Position numbers and translations under genes: made by a program. From Propionibacteriaceae bacterium (GTDB lineage: Bacteria > Actinomycetota > Actinomycetes > Propionibacteriales > Propionibacteriaceae): a stretch of 33,053 nucleotides of DNA. This document shows, piece by piece, positions 1-6,324 of this stretch (the stretch's first letter is position 1; each line of letters begins with the position of its first letter). Location: NCBI GenBank assembly GCA_031266665.1, contig JAISAO010000018.1:1-33053 (forward strand), given 5' to 3'. The notes below the pieces were generated by a model, which worked only from the letters and a program-made list of their open reading frames with translations, searched no databases and had not been told where the DNA came from.

Positions 1-1
1 C

Positions 2-655
2 CTCGAGGCGGGGGGGGGGGCCGTCACGGGCCGTGTCGGGCGGGTGGGGGGGGGCGGGGCCGCCCCGTCCCGCGACCATATCCGGGTGGACGGCCGCCGC
101 CTGCCACCGGCCCGCCACCACCTCTACTGGGTCTTGAACAAGCCGCGGGGCGTGGTCTCGACCCTGTCCGACCCCCAGGGGCGGCCCACACTGGCGGACT
201 TCGTGCCGCCTCGGGCGGGCCGACTGTTCCACGTCGGCCGGCTGGACGCCGACACCGAGGGGCTGATCATCTTGACCAACGACGGCGACCTGGCGCAACG
301 CCTCAGCCACCCCAGCTTCGAGGTCTCGAAAACCTATCTGGCCGAGGTCGCCGGCGTGGTCGAGAGCCCCACCCTGGCCCGCCTGCGGCGCGGCATCACC
401 TTGGAGGACGGCCCGGCCAAGGTCGACCAGATCAAACTCCAGGCGGTCCACCAGGCCAACTCCTTGGTCCGGCTCAGCCTCCACTCGGGCCGCCACCGGG
501 TGGTGCGCCGCCTATTCGAGGCCGTCGGCCACCCGGTCCGCCGCCTGGCCCGCGTCCGCGTCGGCCCGATCCGGTTGGGCGACCTCAAACCCGGCCAGAC
601 CCGCCCCCTGACCCGAGACGAGCTGGGCGACCTGTTCGACGCCGTCGGCCTGTGA
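2..655 (+). CDS. RluB/RsuA-type 23S/16S rRNA pseudouridine synthase, 5' end outside window
   Basis: Isomerises a specific uridine in rRNA to pseudouridine in the cytoplasm. The reading frame is open from base 2, so the true start lies upstream. Visible family signatures are the VLNKPRGVVST segment, the catalytic motif GRLDADTEGLI (the Asp of GRLD is the nucleophile) and the C-terminal SGRHRVVRRLFEAVGHPV block. The protein ends in DELGDLFDAVGL, as is usual for actinobacterial RluB. The first 15-20 codons should be the end of an S4 RNA-binding domain, but they read as a Gly-rich string made of G homopolymers and look degenerate or misassembled. I cannot tell RluB from RsuA without the N-terminus. 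The last 32 bases of the gene recur at 1729-1760. Confidence 0.88.
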   Translation, partial: LEAGGGAVTGRVGRVGGGGAAPSRDHIRVDGRRLPPARHHLYWVLNKPRGVVSTLSDPQGRPTLADFVPPRAGRLFHVGRLDADTEGLIILTNDGDLAQRLSHPSFEVSKTYLAEVAGVVESPTLARLRRGITLEDGPAKVDQIKLQAVHQANSLVRLSLHSGRHRVVRRLFEAVGHPVRRLARVRVGPIRLGDLKPGQTRPLTRDELGDLFDAVGL

Positions 656-674
656 CCCCGGGCGCCGCGCCAAA
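624..674. repeat. Direct repeat copy 1 (3' end of pseudouridine synthase gene)
   Basis: Covers the last codons, the stop and about 20 bases after the pseudouridine synthase gene. The first 35 bases (624-658) match 1729-1763 with a single mismatch, and the following GGCGCCGCGCCAAA matches exactly after a 5-base length difference. The pair brackets the nuclease/antitoxin segment, as attL/attR of an island integrated at a gene 3' end would, but no integrase is present. Confidence 0.8.
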
Positions 675-739
675 CGCTAAAAGGCGTGTTCACGACGTGA
701 CCCCTTGATTCTGAGCCGCGCCACGTCTTACACTGTTAT

Positions 740-803
740 GAGAGGGAGGCACCCCTGCGCCTTGCGATAAGAGGCCGTTGTCGCGGGGGACCGCCTCCCT
801 CTC
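740..803. terminator. Long hairpin at the 3' end of the nuclease gene
   Basis: GAGAGGGAGGC (740-750) and GCCTCCCTCTC (793-803) are perfect 11-base inverted arms around a 42-base loop that has further partial pairing. The right arm overlaps the stop codon of the leftward nuclease gene, so it is placed to end that transcript. There is no U-tract, so it could be a structural repeat rather than a terminator. Confidence 0.5.
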
Positions 804-1398
804 ACTCCAAGTCGATCTCCTGCGGCTTCCCTTTGACCATGACCCAAAGAAGCGACACTTTTGTGTCGCGCTGGACGACGTTATAGCGGGCTAGTTCGAC
901 TAATTCGCCAGGGTTGACATCTTGGTCTCCGAAGTCGACGATGAAATTATTCTTGACGACTCCTTGGCGTCTGGCCTTGGTTATCGCTTGTCGGATGAGT
1001 CTCGTGGCGGCGCTGGCCGTGGGGCTATTGGGCGACTTCAACTCGATCACGAGCCCGTGGTTGGCCAGCCAGACGAAATCGTTAGTCGGCTTCATCGTCT
1101 TGTCTTTGGGTATCCACTCCAGAACCGCGGACAGCGGAATGTCGGGGTAGACCCCGCCGAGGCGCTCGCAGAACTCGATCTCGGCTGGAGTCAGCCTCTC
1201 GCCGTGCGTCTTGATGTCGAGCGCGTCTTGTCGTGTCCGCCACAAGGTTTCGTCGTCGGGATGTTGAGGCGGCACAGCGGGAACCCTACCGCTGCCGCCT
1301 TCGCCGCCGCTCAGCGTCTTCGGCTGGTCGGCGGCGTGGACTATTCCAGGGCCGTTCTCCCGCGTGGCGGCGGCCGTCTGGGCGGCGATGGTCGTCAT
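802..1398 (-). CDS. CdiA-CT/PD-(D/E)XK-like nuclease domain protein
   Basis: A 198-residue protein. Its C-terminal half resembles the nuclease domains at the ends of CdiA-type polymorphic toxins and some phage head proteins: an EIEFCERLGGVYPDI segment, then NDFVWLANHGLVIELKSP, in which the Asp and ELK residues fit a PD-(D/E)XK metal site, then FIVDFGD and a closing LLWVMVKGKPQEIDLE strand. The N-terminal 60 residues are Ala/Gly/Pro-rich with no recognisable domain. ATG at 1398 is preferred; a TTG at 1413 is possible. It is divergent from the antitoxin gene, and its base composition is visibly less GC-rich than the neighbours, which suggests transfer. It could be a detached toxin domain or a housekeeping-type nuclease; the family call is by motif only. 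Confidence 0.6.
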   Translation of the reverse strand: MTTIAAQTAAATRENGPGIVHAADQPKTLSGGEGGSGRVPAVPPQHPDDETLWRTRQDALDIKTHGERLTPAEIEFCERLGGVYPDIPLSAVLEWIPKDKTMKPTNDFVWLANHGLVIELKSPNSPTASAATRLIRQAITKARRQGVVKNNFIVDFGDQDVNPGELVELARYNVVQRDTKVSLLWVMVKGKPQEIDLE

Positions 1399-1434
1399 GA
1401 CCGCCCAGGCCAACGCTGGCGCGCGTTGGAGTAC

Positions 1435-1472
1435 TATTAAGTAGGGAATCGAGTCTCGTGTAACTCGTGTAA
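1435..1472 (-). promoter_or_regulatory. Probable promoter of the nuclease gene, with tandem 9-bp repeat
   Basis: Between the divergent genes lie two perfect tandem copies of CTCGTGTAA (1455-1463 and 1464-1472). Read leftwards, TTACAC (1463-1458) and TTAATA (1440-1435) are 17 bases apart and make a plausible sigma-70-type promoter. GCGCGTTG (1421-1428) and CAACGCGC (1479-1486) form an inverted pair around the region. AbrB-type antitoxins commonly bind such repeats to autoregulate, so this is a likely operator, by inference. Confidence 0.4.
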
Positions 1473-1487
1473 GGAGTCAACGCGCCG

Positions 1488-1727
1488 ATGGCGACTATGA
1501 CGACGAAGGGGCAGGTCACCGTTCCGGCGTCGGTGCGGCGGGCGCTCGGACTGGGGCCAGGTAGCAAAGTCCAGTTCATTGAGCTGCCCGACGGGCGGTG
1601 CGAGTTCAAGCCCGCAACGGCGCCGGTGACGGATCTGAAAGGCTTCTTCGGGCCGTGGGCCGGACCCCCGGTCACGCTGGCGGAGATGGATCGGCGGATC
1701 ACCGACGCGGCGGCAGCCAACCTATGA
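1488..1727 (+). CDS. SpoVT/AbrB-fold antitoxin, VapB-like (orphan)
   Basis: A 79-residue protein opening with the swapped-hairpin AbrB signature TTKGQVTVPASVRRALGL and GSKVQF. This is a DNA-binding fold typical of VapB and MazE antitoxins. The C-terminal part (DLKGFFGPWAGPPVTLAEMD) would bind and neutralise a PIN-domain VapC. AAGGAG at 1471-1476 precedes the ATG by 11 bases. The stop overlaps an ATGATTGGG start, exactly where VapC normally begins with M-I-G. After those few bases the sequence switches into the duplicated 3' end of the pseudouridine synthase gene, so the toxin gene has been lost and the antitoxin appears to be a remnant. Confidence 0.85.
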   Translation: MATMTTKGQVTVPASVRRALGLGPGSKVQFIELPDGRCEFKPATAPVTDLKGFFGPWAGPPVTLAEMDRRITDAAAANL

Positions 1728-1728
1728 T

Positions 1729-1784
1729 TGGGCGACCTGTTAGACGCCGTCGGCCTGTGACCCGTCCCGGGGCGCCGCGCCAAA
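1729..1784. repeat. Direct repeat copy 2 (duplicated gene 3' end)
   Basis: A near-identical duplicate of 624-674. It starts two or three codons into the would-be vapC and does not continue any upstream pseudouridine synthase coding sequence. It marks the right boundary of the nuclease/antitoxin segment. Five extra bases separate its two conserved blocks. Confidence 0.8.
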
Positions 1785-1818
1785 ACCCCGCGCATCAGCC
1801 TCAAGACCGGGGTGGCAC

Positions 1819-2377
1819 TTGATAGCCACGATCCGCGCCTGCGTCCGCTGCCCGCTCCACCTGAGCCAACCCCCGAGCGCCGCCGAGGGCGATAAAGGGG
1901 TGCCAAGTCCTATTCGTGGGACTGTCGGCCAAATTGTCGAACGGCCGGCTGGACCGCCCACTGTCGCCGGCGACGCCCTCGGGGCGACTGGTTCAGCGAA
2001 TCATCGACCAGAGCCCCGGCCTGCCGGCGGGGCGGACCAATCTGGTTAAATGCCCGCCTCTCGGCCCGACCGGGAAGACCCGCCCGCCGACGGCCGAGGA
2101 GATTAATTCCTGCCTGCCCCAGCTGGCGCTCGAGGTCGAAGCGTTGGTGCCCCGGCTGGTGATCCTCCTAGGGGCGGCTGTGGCCGGCTCGATGGAGCGA
2201 CACCTCGGCGTCGGCCTGCCCCGCTGGGACGGGTTCCGCTACGGCTCCGTCCGCTCGGGCGGCGTCAGCTACGCCGCCGTCCAGCACCCTTCCTATATCC
2301 GGGTGTACAAACGAAAACTGGAGGATGAGTATGTCGCCGGCGTGACCGGTCTCATCCAAAATCTGGCCGCCGGTTGA
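1819..2377 (+). pseudogene. Uracil-DNA glycosylase family protein, frameshifted
   Basis: Two frames together give one uracil-DNA glycosylase-like protein. The first, from TTG 1819, gives an N-terminus with IRACVRCPLHL. After a shift between about 1878 and 1900, the second frame continues with QVLFVGLSAKLSNG, then NLVKCPPL, NSCLPQL, PRLVILLGAAV and the active-site-like HPSYIRVYKRK. The four cysteines (CVRC, KCPP, SCLP) fit the Fe-S cluster of family 4/5-type enzymes. Such enzymes excise uracil from DNA. A single indel explains the break; it may be a real mutation or a sequencing error near GATAAAGGGG (1891-1900). The usual motif A (GxxPG-type) is replaced by GLSAK, so the subfamily is uncertain. 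Confidence 0.7.
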
Positions 2378-2430
2378 CCGGCGGGGGCGAGGTTGAAGCT
2401 TATTCGGACTTCCGGCTAACCCTTAATCGT

Positions 2431-3675
2431 CTAAATCAGCCAGGCTGGGATCAGGCTGTTCTTGGCGTCGATGGGCAGCACGTCGTCCACCAGGCAGAGG
2501 ACGCCGCCGGCGCCGAGGTCGACTTTCAGGTCGGCCGGGCCGGGGGCGGCCAGGGGGTCGAGGGCGCGGAAGTTTTTCAGGGCCGAGGCCCCGGGGGCGG
2601 CGGATTTCTTGATCTCCAGGGGATGGATCGCACCGTCTTGGCAGATGAGCACGTCGATCTCGCGTTTGTCCTTGTCCCGGTAGTAGAACAGAGGCGGCTC
2701 CCGGCCGGCGGCGGCGAAGCTCTTGTACAACTCGGCGAAGACGTGGGACTCGAAGAACTGGCCCGACATGGCCCCGCGCTCTAGGGTCTCGGGGTCGCTC
2801 CAGCGCAACAGGTGGGCGGCCAGTCCGGTGTCGAGTAGGTGCAGCAACGGCTGCTTGGTCAATCGGGAGAGGATGTTGTTGCGGTAGGGCGGCACCAAGA
2901 CGATCAGCCCCGATGAGGCCAACAAAGACAGCCAGCGTTTGACCGTGGGCGCGGACACGCCCACGTCGCGGGACAACTCCTCCATCACCAGCGGCCGGGC
3001 GGTGCGCGCGGCCACGGCGGTCATGAAGGCCAAGAAGACCGTCTCGTCGCTCACCTGGGCCAGGTCGCGGATATCGCGCTGTAGGTAGGTGGCGACGTAG
3101 GAGCGGTAGTAAGTCTCCCGATCCACCGTCGGCTGGGCCCACAGCCGGGGCATGGAGCCGGTGATGATGCGCTGGTAGAGCTGGGCCAGCGACGGCTTGG
3201 CCGCCTGGCTCAGCCGGGCCACCAACTTCCCCGGGTCGGGGTCGAAGGGCTGCGACGGCCGGCGCTCGATCTCGGCCGACGACAGCCCCAGCAGGGGCAA
3301 GACCCCGGCCCGCCCGGCCAGCGACTCGGACAGGTGGCGCATCAGGTGGAAGGACTGGGAGCCGGTCAGCCAGAATTGGCCGTCGCGTCCGGAGCGGTCG
3401 ACGGCCAACTTGATCAGCGGCAGCAGTTGGGGGGCGTACTGGATCTCGTCGATCAGCAGCGGCGGCCGGTAGCGCTGCAGGAAGAGGCCGGGATCGGTTC
3501 GGGCCAGAGCGCGGGCGTTGGGGTCGTCCAGGGAGACGACGGTCCGGTCGGCCTCGGCCAGGTGTTGGAGCATGGTGGACTTGCCCACCTGCCGCGCCCC
3601 GGTGACCACCAGCACGGGGAAGCTGTCGCTGATACGGCGGGCGGCGGCCTCGGCCGCCCGGGGAATATAGGTCAT
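2431..3675 (-). CDS. AAA-type ATPase with C-terminal DUF4143 domain
   Basis: A 414-residue protein. The N-terminal nucleotide-binding domain has Walker A GARQVGKST near residue 30 and Walker B LLIDEIQYAP near residue 75, followed by the sensor segment FWLTGSQ. The middle has a winged-helix-like part (DVGVSAPTVKRWLSLLASSGLI). The C-terminal DUF4143 region has the nuclease-fold-like signature FYYRDKDKREIDVLI and HPLEIKKS. This is a widespread, mostly monocistronic family of unknown function that is frequent in mobile or variable regions. Length is typical and the frame is intact. A strong palindrome lies 53 bases upstream of the start. Confidence 0.9.
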   Translation of the reverse strand: MTYIPRAAEAAARRISDSFPVLVVTGARQVGKSTMLQHLAEADRTVVSLDDPNARALARTDPGLFLQRYRPPLLIDEIQYAPQLLPLIKLAVDRSGRDGQFWLTGSQSFHLMRHLSESLAGRAGVLPLLGLSSAEIERRPSQPFDPDPGKLVARLSQAAKPSLAQLYQRIITGSMPRLWAQPTVDRETYYRSYVATYLQRDIRDLAQVSDETVFLAFMTAVAARTARPLVMEELSRDVGVSAPTVKRWLSLLASSGLIVLVPPYRNNILSRLTKQPLLHLLDTGLAAHLLRWSDPETLERGAMSGQFFESHVFAELYKSFAAAGREPPLFYYRDKDKREIDVLICQDGAIHPLEIKKSAAPGASALKNFRALDPLAAPGPADLKVDLGAGGVLCLVDDVLPIDAKNSLIPAWLI

Positions 3676-3728
3676 GGCCGCCTCCGGGACAGTTGGGAGC
3701 GGGCCCCAGGCGCGGGGGCCGGCGGGCT

Positions 3729-3775
3729 CTAATCCCGACTATCCTAACATCGCATGTTGGAATAGTCGGGATTAG
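3729..3775. promoter_or_regulatory. Long palindrome upstream of the DUF4143 ATPase gene
   Basis: CTAATCCCGACTAT at the left and ATAGTCGGGATTAG at the right are perfect arms; inner CTAACAT and ATGTTGG extend the pairing to 22 bases with small mismatches around a CGC loop. It is markedly AT-richer than its surroundings and sits where the ATPase promoter should be. It reads as an operator or a transcript-ending hairpin; the sequence alone does not decide. Confidence 0.6.
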
Positions 3776-3811
3776 GAGGATCGGAGTGACCGTCGCGACG
3801 CCCTTCGCCAG

Positions 3812-3893
3812 GTCGTGCTCCCCTGTTGGACGGCCCCGACCGGGCTGGCCCCGTCGTGCTCCTCTATTGGACGGTCCCGACCGGGCTGGCCCC
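3812..3893. repeat. 41-bp tandem repeat, two copies
   Basis: Bases 3812-3852 and 3853-3893 are tandem copies with three mismatches, each ending in CGACCGGGCTGGCCCC. They lie in a gene-free stretch (3776-4254) between the ATPase palindrome and the FKBP gene. No coding potential is convincing here. Confidence 0.85.
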
Positions 3894-3916
3894 GACCACG
3901 GCTTAGGGTCATCTGG

Positions 3917-4247
3917 GGTAACCCCAGATCCACCGCTGATCGGCGTGGCGAGCGGCCCTAGTGGTCTGTCGCACCTAAAACGTCGGATTCGCGGCGCCGG
4001 GCGACGCCGCTGGCGGCGGTGTCGTCAGTCGGCGGGCGTCCAGCCTGCCTCCTTCCTCCGCCTTGCCATCGACATCGCCCGACACCGCTCATCACCCAAC
4101 TTTTAGATGCGACAGACCACTAGACGGGTGTGATGGCGGTGGGGCCATCGCGAAGGCGGACTGGACGTCCGTTAAGCGTCGGCACCGCCGTTAGCGCGCC
4201 CGGATGGGGATGCTCGGTAGTCGAGAAGCGGTGGATCTGGGGTAACC
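3917..4247. repeat. Palindromic-ended element A, interrupted by element E1
   Basis: The 21-base ends (left GGTAACCCCAGATCCACC followed by GCT, 3917-3937; its inverse at 4227-4247) match with one mismatch. Taking out the nested E1 insert and one CTAG copy leaves about 169 bp, close to the 166 and 164 bp of E1 and E2. Read on the minus strand, its interior aligns with the short relative at 23816-23897 over about 60 bases, including a shared ACGGCGGTGCCG (minus strand, 4180-4191). A smaller palindrome, ATCTGGGGTAACCCCAGAT, lies at 3911-3929. The right end stops 7 bases before the FKBP start codon, so the element forms that gene's leader. Confidence 0.7.
3958..4123. repeat. Palindromic-ended element E1, CTAG-bounded, nested in A
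   Basis: The ends are 23-base inverted repeats beginning CTAGTGGTCTGTCGCA and differing at one base (3958-3980 against 4101-4123). CTAG is present at both extremities and could be target or element sequence. There is no ORF, so it is MITE-sized and non-autonomous. The interior contains GGGCGACGCCGCTGGCGGCG and CGTCCAG (4037-4043). Both blocks are recognisable, in the same order, in the interior of A read on its minus strand, though the ends of A and E1 are unrelated. Confidence 0.75.
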
Positions 4248-4254
4248 TGCCCTG

Positions 4255-5337
4255 GTGAAGTTTCGCCCTCTGACCTCGGTCGGGGTCGCCCTCGGCTTGG
4301 CCCTGGCCCTCGCTCTGACCGCCTGCTCCGACGACGCGCCGGGGGGCGATGATTCCGCCAGCGCGCCGGTCGAAGCCAGCGCCTCGCCCGCCGCCACGCC
4401 GACCGCTGAAGACCAGCCGAGCGTCGAACCGTCCGCCGACGACGCCGGCGACGAGGCCAGCGTTGAGCCGACCGAGGAGTCCACGCCGCCGATCCCGGAG
4501 TCGACCGACCTCAGCGCCATCACGGTGACCGGCGAGCCGGGGACCAAGCCGGTTGTGACCGTGCCCGCCCCCTGGGCCATCAACCGCTCCCAGAACCGGG
4601 TGCTCAACCCGGGCGACGGCGCCTTGGTGCTGCCGGGCGACATCGTGCGGATCGACTACCTGGGCGTCAACGGCCGCACGGGCGAGGTCTTCGACAACTC
4701 CTACGACACGGGCGCGCCGGCCGTCTTCCCCCTCAGCGGTGTGGTGGCCGGCTTCGCCAAAGGTCTGACCGGCCAGCGGGTCGGCTCGCGCGTCCTGATG
4801 GCCATGCCCAGCGCCGACGGCTACGGCGACACCGGCTCGGGCGACGCCATCCAGGGCGGCGACTCGCTCATCTTTGTGGCCGAGATCAAGGCCGTCTCCC
4901 GTCAGTCGGTCTCCGGGACCGTGGCCGCCATCCCCGACGGCCTGCCTCTGGTGACCGGCGACCTCAAGCCCCAGGTGACCCTGCCGGCTGACGCCCGCCG
5001 GCAGGACACGCTGCAGGTCGTGACCCTGATCGAGGGCGACGGCCCGGAGGCCGGCTCCTACGCCCAACTCCAGGTCAACTACGTCGAGTACGCCTGGACG
5101 GCCGACAACCTGACCCAGGTCCGCCAGACCTACGGCACCGGCGCCGGCCCGGTCTACGCCACCTTGACCACGCCGACCGTCAACGCCTGGCTGGAGGGCC
5201 TGGCCCAGGTCAAGGAGGGCAGCCGGGTGCTGATCGTGGCCCCGCCAGACCAGGCCTACCCCAGCGGCAACTCCGCCCTCGGCGTGCCCAGGGGGGCTTA
5301 TTCGGTTTGGGTGGTCGACGTCTTGTTCGTCGCCTGA
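4255..5337 (+). CDS. Lipoprotein with two FKBP-type peptidyl-prolyl isomerase domains
   Basis: A 360-residue predicted lipoprotein: a hydrophobic signal segment ending in the lipobox LTAC, with lipidation at Cys24, then an acidic Ser/Pro/Glu-rich spacer to about residue 95. A first FKBP domain follows (about 125-217, GDIVRIDYLGVNGRTGEVFDNS, GVVAGFAKGLTGQRVGSRV). A second, more degenerate one (about 255-360) ends in YSVWVVDVLFVA. The second lacks several active-site aromatics and may be structural. The family catalyses proline cis-trans isomerisation, here outside the membrane. The GTG at 4255 starts the lipoprotein signal. In many actinobacteria FKBP genes neighbour pafBC, which here lies 19.6 kb downstream. 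Confidence 0.88.
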   Translation: MKFRPLTSVGVALGLALALALTACSDDAPGGDDSASAPVEASASPAATPTAEDQPSVEPSADDAGDEASVEPTEESTPPIPESTDLSAITVTGEPGTKPVVTVPAPWAINRSQNRVLNPGDGALVLPGDIVRIDYLGVNGRTGEVFDNSYDTGAPAVFPLSGVVAGFAKGLTGQRVGSRVLMAMPSADGYGDTGSGDAIQGGDSLIFVAEIKAVSRQSVSGTVAAIPDGLPLVTGDLKPQVTLPADARRQDTLQVVTLIEGDGPEAGSYAQLQVNYVEYAWTADNLTQVRQTYGTGAGPVYATLTTPTVNAWLEGLAQVKEGSRVLIVAPPDQAYPSGNSALGVPRGAYSVWVVDVLFVA

Positions 5338-5364
5338 GCCCGCGCCCCGGCCGCCCGGCCTGGG
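5338..5364. terminator. Possible bidirectional terminator between convergent genes
   Basis: The 27 bases between the FKBP stop and the stop of the leftward regulator contain the GC-rich hairpin GGCCGCCCGGCC with flanking complementarity. The position suits a shared terminator; there is no U-tract. Confidence 0.35.
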
Positions 5365-6042
5365 CTACTCGGGGCTGGCCCCGGTCTCCGGGGCGCCGGC
5401 CTCCAGTTGGTCGGTCTCCAACTGGTTGAGGTAGTTGTAGACCGTGAAACGGGTCACGCCCAGGGCTTGGGCGGCGGTCTCGACGCTCTCCCGCAAGGTG
5501 AAGAAACCACGTTCTTTGAGGTCGCGCACCACCGCCAGCTTGTGACGTTTGCGCATCAGCTCGACCGGCACCGCCGCCGCCTCCACGGCTTGGCGCAGGA
5601 CCTGGTGGGCCAAGGCGTCGACGTCCGGCAGCATGGTCTCGGCCGCCGGCTCGCCGGTCTCGGTCCAGGGCAGCATGGAGCGGGCCAACTCGGCCGCCAG
5701 CCGCCAGGAGCGGGTGTCGTTGTTGAGGCAGAGGGCGGCCACCGGGCGGTCGGCCGAGTCGCGCACGATGACGGTGGAGGAGCGCAACGCCTGGCCGTCG
5801 GGGCCGCGCCCGGCGTAGCCCAGCCGGGTCGAGTAGACGCCCTGGGCGTGGTCGCGCAGCAGGCGGTCGGTGGCCGGGCCGCCGACCTGGCGACCGGTCA
5901 GACCGCCGGCGATGGCGATGATGGAGTTGGGCAGCTGGTCCAAGTCGTGCAAGACGACCTCGCACTCGCCCGGCATGGTGGCGGCCAGCGGCTCGACCAG
6001 TCTGGCCAGGCAGCGCAGGATGGTTTGACGCTCGTCCATCAT
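5365..6042 (-). CDS. YheO/DauR-type transcriptional regulator (PAS-like + HTH)
   Basis: A 225-residue cytoplasmic regulator. The N-terminal PAS-like YheO domain (residues 1-115) includes EVVLHDLDQLPNSIIAIAGG and the RSSTVIVRDSADRPVAALCLN strand pair. The C-terminal HTH (about 160-215) reads KLAVVRDLKERGFFTLRESV and ALGVTRFTVYNYLNQLE. Members of this family control amino acid catabolism genes (DauR regulates D-arginine use). It is divergent from tryptophanase across a 282-base gap holding a palindrome over the tna promoter, so regulation of that operon in response to an amino acid is a reasonable inference. Start: two consecutive ATGs after a G-rich Shine-Dalgarno; the first is used. Confidence 0.88.
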   Translation of the reverse strand: MMDERQTILRCLARLVEPLAATMPGECEVVLHDLDQLPNSIIAIAGGLTGRQVGGPATDRLLRDHAQGVYSTRLGYAGRGPDGQALRSSTVIVRDSADRPVAALCLNNDTRSWRLAAELARSMLPWTETGEPAAETMLPDVDALAHQVLRQAVEAAAVPVELMRKRHKLAVVRDLKERGFFTLRESVETAAQALGVTRFTVYNYLNQLETDQLEAGAPETGASPE

Positions 6043-6205
6043 CCCCCGTTCCGAACCCGTCCGCCAGGCGTCGGCTCTGACAGCGGCCCGTCGGTCGCCG
6101 GGCCCGACCGACGGCCGACGCCGACTGCGGCAGTCGCCAACCGCGGTAGCCGACCGGCCCCAGTCTAACGCCGCTCGGAGAGCGGGGGCGGGAAGTGACG
6201 TGAGA

Positions 6206-6238
6206 ATCTGTTGATAGCTTCAACAGATCGTGTAATAT
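6206..6238 (+). promoter_or_regulatory. Promoter and overlapping operator of the tryptophanase operon
   Basis: TTGATA (6211-6216) and TAATAT (6233-6238) are separated by 16 bases, a strong sigma-70-type promoter in an AT-rich patch. ATCTGTTGA and TCAACAGAT (6206-6228, 9-base perfect arms, 5-base spacer) overlap the -35 box, so a bound dimer would block polymerase. The divergent YheO-type regulator is the natural candidate. The rest of 6043-6324 shows nothing coding and no tnaC-like leader peptide. Confidence 0.72.
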
Positions 6239-6324
6239 ACAGCTGAGCGGCGAGTCCGAGGGCGGGTGACGAGGCCCGGCCGGGGCGCCGCGCCGTGAAA
6301 CGATCTAGCTCAGCGAGGAGCGCC

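Noticed and set aside
1598-1822. Open frame across the antitoxin gene end and second direct repeat
   Set aside because: Arg/Gly/Pro-rich shadow of the antitoxin gene; no homology.
3812-3893. CRISPR-like array
   Set aside because: Only two adjacent copies with no spacers.
3693-4106. A 137-codon open frame in the repeat-rich gap
   Set aside because: It runs through the 41-bp tandem repeat and two palindromic elements; it is Arg/Pro-rich without any motif.
6295-6324. Upstream GTG start for tryptophanase
   Set aside because: The GTG at 6325 has GAGGAG at proper spacing and matches the family N-terminus.
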